Shown here: one piece after another, positions 44,366 to 52,080 of the stretch
How positions within the stretch are numbered: the stretch's first letter is position 1
Layout: each line of letters starts with the position of its first letter
Assembly (NCBI RefSeq): GCF_900639875.1
Contig: NZ_CAAAIA010000005.1
Location: 2,501 to 66,500, forward strand
DNA length: 64,000 nt
Source: Legionella impletisoli
Lineage (GTDB): Bacteria > Pseudomonadota > Gammaproteobacteria > Legionellales > Legionellaceae
Direction: 5' to 3'
Position numbers and translations under genes: made by a program
The notes under the pieces: model-generated
Databases searched by the model: none
Told to the model about the DNA's origin: nothing
The model's input: only the letters and a program-made list of their open reading frames with translations

Positions 44366-45232
44366 ATGAGACCATCCATTCGTTTGGAAGACACCGTTGA
44401 TATAACCTATGGCCGCTTGGTTGCTCGTAATCTTCCTATTCGTCATGTATTACAATTAAGTGGTTCGATGAAGCTTGAAACCGCTCAATCTCTTATCCGT
44501 GCTTTACCAAACGCCAGCGTTGTATTACTGGACCCAAGTACTACAGTGGATTTGGCTGTTGCTATTGCGAGTGCCATGCCACTTCAAGGTTTACTCATGC
44601 TAGAACCAGGAGTATCTGTCGAGGTCGCAAGAGGTATTGCAAAAACATTGCCTACAGATCGAGCCGTTGGAATCGATTCCCAAACTCCATTCTCTATTGC
44701 AGAAGCAATTGTATCCTCTTTATCCAAGGGTACTGTGCTTCTAGACCCTGATTTGTCAGAAGAAAACCTCATAACCTTGGTGGAAAAGTTAAATCCCAAT
44801 GCCGAGCTCTATCTCTCTGCAAAAACTCCATGTGAGAAGGCTGATTTAATGATAAAGCATTTACCTCAGGGATGCTCGCTTTTACTATCCGAACATATTA
44901 ATCTTGAAACAGCCATACGAGTTGCAAGCCTGATAAAAACAGGTAGAGGTATTCGAATTTCAGAAGAATTTTCTTGGGGTTTTTCAAAAATCCTGTCCAT
45001 TGCAAAATCATTACCGGAGGGATGTTGGTTGGCGCTCCCTAACACGCTGCTGCCAAAGCAAATCACAGCACTTCGCGAAGAGCCTTCTATTCAATGCTTG
45101 ATTAACACGTCAGAAACGGCTGAGAGCCCCTCAGTCTATGCTGCGCGTTTAACTCAGTTTGGCTTGCTCAGTAAGTCAGGAAGTAGTGTCCAGCTTGCTT
45201 CAAACTCTAATTTATGCCACCCCACTCTGTAA
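44366..45232 (+). CDS. 24-residue solenoid repeat protein, possible effector
   Basis: A 288-residue protein built of about eight or nine repeats of near 24 residues. The repeat consensus is roughly hydrophobic helix (ExAxxIAxxLP), turn, then strand (xGxxLLLDPxxxL). Clear units include LETAQSLIRALPNASVVLLD, VDLAVAIASAMPLQGLLMLE, VEVARGIAKTLPTDRAVGID and ETAIRVASLI. LP-type positions recur at residues 47, 71, 95 and 119, an exact 24 step. This is an alpha/beta solenoid of the leucine-rich-repeat kind. No signal peptide. GAGAGG lies 5 nt before the ATG. Function unknown; a protein-interaction or effector role is inference. Confidence 0.8.
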   Translation: MRPSIRLEDTVDITYGRLVARNLPIRHVLQLSGSMKLETAQSLIRALPNASVVLLDPSTTVDLAVAIASAMPLQGLLMLEPGVSVEVARGIAKTLPTDRAVGIDSQTPFSIAEAIVSSLSKGTVLLDPDLSEENLITLVEKLNPNAELYLSAKTPCEKADLMIKHLPQGCSLLLSEHINLETAIRVASLIKTGRGIRISEEFSWGFSKILSIAKSLPEGCWLALPNTLLPKQITALREEPSIQCLINTSETAESPSVYAARLTQFGLLSKSGSSVQLASNSNLCHPTL

Positions 45233-45320
45233 AACCAGCAGACAACCCATGAATTAGGCGGCAATCGAGTTCTCAAACGATATGGATTAATCGACAGCCA
45301 CAAAAAACAGCCCGTCAATA

Positions 45321-45905
45321 TTATATCATTACATCATCCGGTAGACGGCTCAATAGCTCTCTTACCAAATATAAAGGTAATCCCATGACTGAATAAAAAC
45401 AGCCGTCAATTCGATAAATAAATTGACCAATATAGCTTTGAATTCCATAGGCTCCGGCTTTATCTTTGTAATCTTCCAGCGCAAGGTATCGATGAATTTC
45501 AGCATCAGACATACGAGCAAAGTAGACGGTCGTGATGTTGATCTCGAGCTCTTGATGCTCAAAATATTTAATCCCAACACTAGTCATTACCTCATGACTT
45601 CGGCCTGAATAGTGTTTCAGCATGGAGAATGCATCCTCGTAATTTCGAGGCTTGCCTAAAATAACACCATCACAAACCACCTCCGTGTCTGCGCATAATA
45701 TGGGCATTGGTGGCAGATTATCCGTTACCATTTTATCCCAAGCAGCGCTTAATTTTTCATTTGTTATTCTCATGGAATAGTGTTTCGGAGGTTCATTAGG
45801 CAAAACTACTTCAGGGGTATCTATGGATAATACTTCAAACTCCACGCCCATTTGTTTCAACAATTCGCGGCGTCTAGGACTTTTAGAAGCAAGATAAATT
45901 TTCAT
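45321..45905 (-). CDS. maf: Maf-family nucleotide pyrophosphatase
   Basis: A 194-residue nucleoside-triphosphate pyrophosphatase. Maf signatures are MKIYLASKSPRRRELLKQMG at the start, LCADTEVVCDGVILGKP, AGRSHEVMTSVG-type (here YSGRSHEVMTSVGI) and DKAGAYGIQSYIGQFIYRID. I chose the ATG at 45905 because Maf proteins begin within a few residues of LASxSPRR; an ATG at 45947 adds 14 residues without support. It hydrolyses non-canonical or pyrimidine nucleotides; the subclass looks like the dTTP/UTP type. Confidence 0.92.
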   Translation of the reverse strand: MKIYLASKSPRRRELLKQMGVEFEVLSIDTPEVVLPNEPPKHYSMRITNEKLSAAWDKMVTDNLPPMPILCADTEVVCDGVILGKPRNYEDAFSMLKHYSGRSHEVMTSVGIKYFEHQELEINITTVYFARMSDAEIHRYLALEDYKDKAGAYGIQSYIGQFIYRIDGCFYSVMGLPLYLVRELLSRLPDDVMI

Positions 45906-46046
45906 AAGGATCGGATGGTTTATTAGTTTTTCATTTAAATTTAACATAGGGGTTAAAGAAGCATATCATAGTTGATACATTTTGAGTTTTGTTCATTTAA
46001 CGGTATTATTTCATTTAAAATAAAACGCTTAAACGATTGGATCATC

Positions 46047-46790
46047 ATGAAGACTATTAAAAAGGATTTTATCGGGTTATCGCTTCTTTTAATCTGCACA
46101 CACGCTATGGCCTATGAACCCTGGCCTACCAAATCGTACACTCAAGTCATTACGGTTAGCGGAGGAGTAGCTTGGGCAACTCCAGGTAAAGACCGTACCA
46201 TTTATGCTCAAAATTCCGTCATTACCTATGATGTGAACCCCAAAACCCAAACGATGCCAGCAGGCGAGCTTTTTCTTGGGCTGCAATGGCCTTTCAATGA
46301 TTGCATTAACAATCAACTCGGCATTGCCTTTGGGGGAGCAGGAAACGTAACGCTTGATGGCACAATTAATGCATTTGGCGTACCTACGGGATCACGCTAT
46401 GAATATCAAGTGGGGCATGGTTTTGTTTCCGCTCGCGGTAAAATGATTCTTAATCCTAAACTCTTTTTTATTCAACCTTATCTTACTGGCTCCGTAGGAG
46501 CAGGATTTAATCATACCTTCGGCTTTCGAACGTATCCACTGGTTGATCCAACCGTAGCGACCCAGTGGTTTCGCAATTATACCGATTCGTTTGTCCTGAC
46601 ATATACCGTTGGCGCCGGACTTGAGAAGCAAATCGATAATAACTGGAGCATTGGGGTCAGCTATGAATTCGCAAATTGGGGGGAAAACGGCCTAGGGAGA
46701 GCATTTACTTCCCCCTGGACTTATGAAGGACCACAATTTACCAATTTATATGCGCATAACTTGTTATTCAGTTTGAGTTATTTTTGTTGA
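46047..46790 (+). CDS. Outer-membrane beta-barrel protein
   Basis: A 247-residue protein with a signal peptide (FIGLSLLLICTHAMA) and alternating hydrophobic strands typical of an 8-strand barrel: ELFLGLQWPFN, NQLGIAFGGAGNVTLDG, YLTGSVGAGFNHTFGF, VLTYTVGAGLEKQI, NWSIGVSYEFANWGENG and LLFSLSYFC at the end. The protein ends with an aromatic-Cys rather than a terminal Phe. The ATG at 46047 gives the leader directly; an upstream frame to 45972 is unlikely. It resembles OmpA-like opacity-type surface proteins; precise function unknown. Confidence 0.83.
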   Translation: MKTIKKDFIGLSLLLICTHAMAYEPWPTKSYTQVITVSGGVAWATPGKDRTIYAQNSVITYDVNPKTQTMPAGELFLGLQWPFNDCINNQLGIAFGGAGNVTLDGTINAFGVPTGSRYEYQVGHGFVSARGKMILNPKLFFIQPYLTGSVGAGFNHTFGFRTYPLVDPTVATQWFRNYTDSFVLTYTVGAGLEKQIDNNWSIGVSYEFANWGENGLGRAFTSPWTYEGPQFTNLYAHNLLFSLSYFC

Positions 46791-46898
46791 AATAAAAACA
46801 CCGTAAACCAAAATTTAAGCGGTATATTCATCTAACACTGGCTTAGAAATAGATGGTCTATAATAAACCATACAATACCAGTGAAATGAACTACTGCT

Positions 46899-47768
46899 AT
46901 GCGAAAGCCCAATGATGAGATACCTACCGAAAATATTTTTTTACTCCTTGAACGCTATCTGACTACTCCTGGTGAGTCCTTGAAAGAACACCTTAATAAT
47001 TTATCTCATGATCTCGCAAATCAGGCTTACCAGGAAGCAGAAAGGCTCTATCCAGATAAAAATAAAATTGGCGCGGATGAGTATATGCCCATTTTGCGCG
47101 AAATGATTCAAAAGCAAGCACAGGAAGCGTATGAGTATTCCACACGACTCATCCAAAATGAGCAGGTAACAGACGAGGATCCGGAATACCTCTTTAAAGT
47201 CACTGAAAAACAAAAAGAGGTCGTTAAAACCCTCTATGAAGAATTAATGCGTGAAAAGCGCAGACGACCGGATGGTTTGATTTTTGCCTATCACGGCTAT
47301 ATTGAGCGCAGAAAGCCCTTAAATCCATCCCTTTCTCGTTCTCAATTCGATTATTGCGATGAGCAGGATGCGGTTATATATGACCGCAATGCAGCCTTAT
47401 ATCAAAAAGCAAGGCACTTGCATGAGCGGGGCCATCCAGAAGCTGCGGATGTTTTGTTTTCAGTAAGTCATGATATTAAAGCGGTATGTAATGAACATAA
47501 AAGCTTCTTCAAAAATAAACCAGATGTGATAACTCAGATCGCGACGATTTTAGATACGGCTAAGAATGAAGACGCAATAAAACAGCACCGCGGGGCTAAA
47601 AAAATGATTGTAAATTTTCTCTTGGCCATGAGTGTGGTGGGACTAATTTACCTCTCTGCCACCACCAAGACACGAGGCACGTTTTGGTATCGTCCAGCAA
47701 CCGATAGTGAAAGCAAAGTCGAAGAATTTGCTGAAAAACTTAATGAAAAGAATCAAGCCAAACACTAA
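46899..47768 (+). CDS. Orphan protein with C-terminal membrane segment and E-rich tail
   Basis: A 289-residue protein I do not recognise. It is soluble and helical over about 235 residues (LYEELMREKRRRPDGLIFAY; ARHLHERGHPEAADVLF), then has one hydrophobic segment (MIVNFLLAMSVVGLIYL) and a 40-residue tail with ESKVEEFAEKLNEKNQ. The tail fits the acidic E-block seen in many Dot/Icm substrates. No N-terminal secretion signal. It stands alone between the barrel gene and a small secreted protein. An effector role is inference from composition. Confidence 0.75.
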   Translation: MRKPNDEIPTENIFLLLERYLTTPGESLKEHLNNLSHDLANQAYQEAERLYPDKNKIGADEYMPILREMIQKQAQEAYEYSTRLIQNEQVTDEDPEYLFKVTEKQKEVVKTLYEELMREKRRRPDGLIFAYHGYIERRKPLNPSLSRSQFDYCDEQDAVIYDRNAALYQKARHLHERGHPEAADVLFSVSHDIKAVCNEHKSFFKNKPDVITQIATILDTAKNEDAIKQHRGAKKMIVNFLLAMSVVGLIYLSATTKTRGTFWYRPATDSESKVEEFAEKLNEKNQAKH

Positions 47769-47925
47769 CTTCTTTTAAAGTAAATGGGTGAGATCCTCAT
47801 ATTATTCAATAATCACTGCTTTCATCGCGCTTTTTATTGGATTCGCCGCATTAGAACTTTATTTTCAGTTAAGCTATATTAATAATGAGCGGCTTACATT
47901 TTCCATAATTGATAAGGATAACATT

Positions 47926-48150
47926 ATGAAATTAAAGTTTATGATAAGTTCTGTTGCTTTGGGATTACTGTTAGGAACTTCTCTAGTGAATGCTGACGAT
48001 GTAGCACCACAAGATAATCAATCACAGATCACACTAAAGACGGAAAGTGGACAAGAGCTCAAATGCGTAGTCGCACCTGAGCATAAAGAAATTGTTAAAA
48101 ATCTTAAGAAGGGGGAAAAACTGACATTACTCAGCTGGGGAAGTTTTTAA
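47926..48150 (+). CDS. Small secreted protein, 74 aa
   Basis: A 74-residue protein with a signal peptide (MISSVALGLLLGTSLVNA) and an acidic/polar mature domain ending KNLKKGEKLTLLSWGSF. AAGGA lies 8 nt before this ATG. The same frame is open up to a GTG at 47788 and would add a further hydrophobic segment (IITAFIALFIGFAALELYF); I prefer the short form because it is a standard leader. It is convergent with the next gene, the stops 3 nt apart. Confidence 0.7.
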   Translation: MKLKFMISSVALGLLLGTSLVNADDVAPQDNQSQITLKTESGQELKCVVAPEHKEIVKNLKKGEKLTLLSWGSF

Positions 48151-48153
48151 TGA

Positions 48154-49404
48154 CTAGAAATTAAACTCTGTAGTATCGCTTTCCATTAACGGAATATTAA
48201 GAGTATTTGCGGGATCTTTTTTTGCATTTGCTGAACCCGTTTTTCCCCAAAATGTAAAACAACAATATGTAGAAATTTTCGATGGTTTTCTGATTTGTGG
48301 TGCTAAATCACCAGACATATCTTCAGATACTTGCCCACTTTCCATCGCCTCCATTTCTATAGAGTTTGTATCTTTTAAAATTTTATTTCGAGCATGCTGT
48401 TGAAATTTATAATGTTCAAACGTCATTGAGGAGGCTAGTTTTAAAGCGAGTGGGATCGCTAAATACAAAAAACCTCCTAAGTCGACTTTCTTTGCATCCT
48501 TTAAATCGCCAGATACACCCAAAATCATTAAAATAAAGAAAGCCACACCTAAAGTCATATAAGAGGCATCGGTAAGATAGCCCATTAAGTGTTTATTACA
48601 ATCTCCTAAATAGGAGTCTGTAGATAAAAATATTCCTAAATTCCCTAATCCTAAAGTAGCGCCAGCAATAGAAGCATAATAACCATGTTCATATGCACGC
48701 TTAGATTGATCCGGTGTTGATGATACCGCTTTAATGGTGAAATATAACATATTTGCGGCTTTAAGATCAGGAGTGATTAGTTTTGCGTGCTGAATAAGAT
48801 AACTAACCTTACTTGATGGATTTTCTTCAACAAGTAATATTTCATGACGGCGCATTTTTTTTACAATAAATGCTGCCCATTTATCTTCTTTTCCCGCCGA
48901 TACCGCTCCAATTACTGAACCAAACAGCCCGAATACTGTCATACCAATTCGATTAGCCAAAAGGTTATTGATTAACGGTTTCAACATAAAATTATATAGT
49001 TGTAATCCAGTAACAAACCCTGTTTGTGCGCCATTTATATTAGGAGCAATTCTTGTAACTTTGTTTGGCGTAGGATTTTCATCGGCCTCTAATTGCTTTA
49101 AGTATTTGCCTGTCTGGTAAGAAGCAACGCTACCATAAATGCAAAATCCTAATTCAGCTAAGAGCATTAAAGTCATGGAAGCGGAATTTTCAAAAGTCTC
49201 AGCATCTACTTCATAAAAAACACTGATAGCATCACTCATCACATAAAACATCGACAACTGATAAAACCCAGCGGCAGTCATCCTAACCGCATTGTGCTCT
49301 ACCGATTTTTTAAATACGCTCGCAACCGCGGAACCTACTTTGGATGCAGCAGAGCTGATTTTTGAATAAGAATTAGTTATAAAGTTAGGTAGGGTAAAAG
49401 CCAT
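48154..49404 (-). CDS. Polytopic membrane orphan protein, 416 aa
   Basis: Not recognised. An N-terminal amphipathic Ser/Ala-rich stretch (SYSKISSAASKVGSAVASVF) precedes about seven hydrophobic segments, including FGLFGSVIGAVSAG, ASMTLMLLAELGFCIYGSV, YMTLGVAFFILMILGVSG and GFLYLAIPLALKLASSMTF. The 70-residue C-terminal tail is polar with CCFTFWGKTGSA and an acidic end (LMESDTTEFNF). A GGAG precedes the ATG. The strong hydrophobicity without transporter motifs and the polar tail recall host-membrane-targeted Legionella proteins, but no function can be assigned. Confidence 0.75.
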   Translation of the reverse strand: MAFTLPNFITNSYSKISSAASKVGSAVASVFKKSVEHNAVRMTAAGFYQLSMFYVMSDAISVFYEVDAETFENSASMTLMLLAELGFCIYGSVASYQTGKYLKQLEADENPTPNKVTRIAPNINGAQTGFVTGLQLYNFMLKPLINNLLANRIGMTVFGLFGSVIGAVSAGKEDKWAAFIVKKMRRHEILLVEENPSSKVSYLIQHAKLITPDLKAANMLYFTIKAVSSTPDQSKRAYEHGYYASIAGATLGLGNLGIFLSTDSYLGDCNKHLMGYLTDASYMTLGVAFFILMILGVSGDLKDAKKVDLGGFLYLAIPLALKLASSMTFEHYKFQQHARNKILKDTNSIEMEAMESGQVSEDMSGDLAPQIRKPSKISTYCCFTFWGKTGSANAKKDPANTLNIPLMESDTTEFNF

Positions 49405-49690
49405 CGAGGACTCCTTGTTTCCTGTTTAAATTCCAAACTTTCTTTTTACAACGCTCAAAGAACCACATTATACCCCAAAGAGAACAATAAATCACCATCT
49501 TGCTATTATTTTCTTAAAGAAGCGAATTATTAAGTCACAAAAAATCGCTTCTGACCATGATACGTATTAAAAATTCAACAACGTAATGAAAACCTGCCTA
49601 ACCTGATATATAGTTTAAAGATAAGACATTTATTTTAAAAATTGGCTAAATTTAGGGCTAGCCGAGTAAGCACTAGGAAATGGACTACCG

Positions 49691-50236
49691 ATGAAAGGCA
49701 TGATTTTTACACAGTTTTTAACGTATGTTGAACAAACATTCTCCTATGAAATGGTAGACCGAATTATTTGTCAATCGCATTTAAAATCGAAAGGAGCGTA
49801 TACTTCAATTGGAACCTATGATCCAGAAGAGTTGATGAAGTTAGTGCACGCGTTAAGCCTTGCGACTGGTACAACTGAAGAACAAATTATCAAAATGTAC
49901 GGGGAATATTTATTTGGATATTTTATTGAAAAATACCCGACCTTTATTAAGAAAACAAACACCTTTGAATTTTTGTGCCAGGTAGAATCACATATCCATC
50001 ACGCAGTTAAGAAATATTACCCTGACTCTGAACTGCCATCGATTCAATGTACACTAAAATCCCCTGACGTGCTTATTTTAAATTACTCCTCCTCTAGGCC
50101 ATTAGCTGATTTAGCTGAAGGGTTAATTCGAGGCTGCATTCGCTTTCATAATCAACCTATCGAGATTACCCGCGAAGATTTATCCTCTGAAAAAACAAAA
50201 GCTCGCTTCATTTTAACTGAAAGGAAGCAGATATGA
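49691..50236 (+). CDS. H-NOX heme nitric-oxide sensor
   Basis: A 181-residue heme protein of the H-NOX (HNOB) family. It starts MKGMIFTQFLTYVEQTF, with the family GAYTSIGTYDPEEL and MYGEYLFGYFIEKYP stretches. The proximal heme ligand is His103 in ESHIHHAVKKYYPDSELP, and the heme-propionate motif YxSxR is Tyr132-Ser134-Arg136 in NYSSSRPLADLAEG. The stop overlaps the next gene, a PAS histidine kinase, by 4 nt (ATGA), the typical H-NOX/kinase coupling. It is expected to bind NO and inhibit the kinase. Confidence 0.95.
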   Translation: MKGMIFTQFLTYVEQTFSYEMVDRIICQSHLKSKGAYTSIGTYDPEELMKLVHALSLATGTTEEQIIKMYGEYLFGYFIEKYPTFIKKTNTFEFLCQVESHIHHAVKKYYPDSELPSIQCTLKSPDVLILNYSSSRPLADLAEGLIRGCIRFHNQPIEITREDLSSEKTKARFILTERKQI

Positions 50237-51525
50237 CGGATGAAGATCTTTTACGCCGCCGGCTAGAACGAGAATTACTTGCTAGAAAGGAAGCGGAAGC
50301 CATTAGTGAAGAAAAAATATCAGAGCTGTATCAATTAAATCGCCAGTTAGAAAAAACCCTTGAAAAGCAAAAAAAAATAAGTGCACAACTACAAAAACGC
50401 ACCCGTCAATTAGAACGTAAAAGCATTAAGCTCGCAGAGGAACACAAAGGACGAAACATTTTGCAAAATATTTTGGAAAGCTCCATTGAGTACTCCATTA
50501 TATCCGTTGATCTAAAAGGTAAAATATTACTATGGAATGAAGGTGCGCGTTTGAATTATGGCTACACTGCGTCTGAAATTCTTAATAAAAATATCCGTAA
50601 GCTCCACCTCCCTAAAGACGTTCAAAGAGGAAATGTGAAATCATTTTTTGATACGGCCTATAAGGAAGGAAAAGCTGAGCGAATTTTTGAACGAGTTCGT
50701 AAAGATGGCTCCATTTTTACTGCATCTGTTACGATGACGATACGATCCAATAAGGATGGAGCACCCGTTGGTTATGTGATTATTTCCAAAGACATTACCA
50801 AAGCTAAAGAAATAGAAGAGCGACTTAAAAAATCAAATGAGGAACTTGAACAATTTGCATACATTGTCTCACATGATTTAAAAGCACCTTTACGAGCCAT
50901 CATGCAACTAAGCTCATGGATTGAAGAAGATAACCAAGATAACCTGGATAATGATTCAAAAAAAAATCTTCAACTCCTTCACGAACGAGCGGATCGAATG
51001 TCTAAGTTAATTGACGGCATCTTACAATATTCACGCGCGGGCCGCATGAATTTAGAAATCAGTGAAGTAGATGTCAAACTCTTATTGGAAGAAATCATTG
51101 AAACCATTGATCCCAACAAACAATTCGTGCTTCAACTACCGCAATCTCTGCCAGTATTTAACACAGCACTTATTCCACTGAGCCAAGTGTTTTCAAACTT
51201 AATCAGCAATGCATTAAAACATCATCATCGTAAAAAAGGTCATTTGGTCGTAGGTGCCCATGAGGCAGGTGATTATTATGAGTTTTTTGTCAAAGATGAT
51301 GGCCCAGGGATCAAAAATCAAGACTTAGAAAAAATTTTTAAGCTATTTCAGACGTTAACCCCTCAAAACGGTACGGAATCCACAGGAATTGGGCTTAGTA
51401 TTGTAAAAAAAATCGTTGAATCTCAAAACGGGGTTGTTAAAGTAAAATCAGAATTAGGAAAAGGGTCTTGTTTTAGTTTTACTTGGCCAAAAACCCCACA
51501 TCCTATGAGTGAATCGAGCAAATAA
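50233..51525 (+). CDS. Cytoplasmic PAS-domain histidine kinase partnered with H-NOX
   Basis: A 430-residue kinase without membrane segments. A long N-terminal coiled coil (about 1-75) leads into a PAS domain (LESSIEYSIISVDLKGKILL; GYVIISKDITKAKEIEERL). The HisKA domain has the phospho-acceptor His214 in YIVSHDLKAPLRAIM, and the HATPase domain has N-box SNLISNALKHH, G1 VKDDGPGIKN and G2 TGIGLSIVKKI. Overlap with the H-NOX gene and the soluble architecture suggest that H-NOX binds it directly. Its probable partner is the receiver encoded 60 nt downstream. Confidence 0.95.
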   Translation: MTDEDLLRRRLERELLARKEAEAISEEKISELYQLNRQLEKTLEKQKKISAQLQKRTRQLERKSIKLAEEHKGRNILQNILESSIEYSIISVDLKGKILLWNEGARLNYGYTASEILNKNIRKLHLPKDVQRGNVKSFFDTAYKEGKAERIFERVRKDGSIFTASVTMTIRSNKDGAPVGYVIISKDITKAKEIEERLKKSNEELEQFAYIVSHDLKAPLRAIMQLSSWIEEDNQDNLDNDSKKNLQLLHERADRMSKLIDGILQYSRAGRMNLEISEVDVKLLLEEIIETIDPNKQFVLQLPQSLPVFNTALIPLSQVFSNLISNALKHHHRKKGHLVVGAHEAGDYYEFFVKDDGPGIKNQDLEKIFKLFQTLTPQNGTESTGIGLSIVKKIVESQNGVVKVKSELGKGSCFSFTWPKTPHPMSESSK

Positions 51526-51585
51526 GTTATAAAAATTGATATATAATGAATAACATACGCTTAGCCCAATCTATGGAGAGAAAAC

Positions 51586-52011
51586 ATGGCTACCGAAGCT
51601 TTCAATGTGGATATTTTTTATGTTGAAGATGATGATGTAGATATTCAAGCGGTTAGACGTAAATTTCATCAAATAAATAACCATTTAAAAATTGATGCAG
51701 CCACAGATGGAAAAACCGCTTTAGATAAGTTGCATGGGCGAGGAGGGAGGGAAAAAATTATTCCGAAGGTTATTTTATTAGACCTCAATATGCCCAAAAT
51801 GAATGGCATCGAATTTCTTAAAGCGTTGCGCCAAGACTTTAGGGATGCCAAGGTTTTTGTGCTAACAGGCGCCTTCAACACAGAAGAAAAATTAGCACTT
51901 CGCCCATTAAAGGTATCTGGATGCATTATAAAACCCCTTGAGCATGCGGATGCACTCAATATTTTATGGTGTGTCAATTCTGATCCCCAATCCGCCACAC
52001 TGCTCTTTTAA
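51586..52011 (+). CDS. Stand-alone receiver-domain response regulator
   Basis: A 141-residue single REC domain of the Rcp1-like type. The acidic pair is FYVEDDDVDIQAV, the phospho-acceptor is Asp66 in VILLDLNMPKMNG, and the conserved Thr and Lys are in FVLTGAFNTEEKL and GCIIKPLEHAD. No output domain follows, so it acts by binding a partner or as a phosphorelay shuttle. It sits between two kinase genes in the H-NOX locus. GGAGAG lies just upstream of the ATG. Confidence 0.93.
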   Translation: MATEAFNVDIFYVEDDDVDIQAVRRKFHQINNHLKIDAATDGKTALDKLHGRGGREKIIPKVILLDLNMPKMNGIEFLKALRQDFRDAKVFVLTGAFNTEEKLALRPLKVSGCIIKPLEHADALNILWCVNSDPQSATLLF

Positions 52012-52080
52012 TTTAATGTAAGTCACAAGCGCCTCCTTAAGCCCATCTCATTTGCTATAATTAATGCTAGAAGAGGTAAA

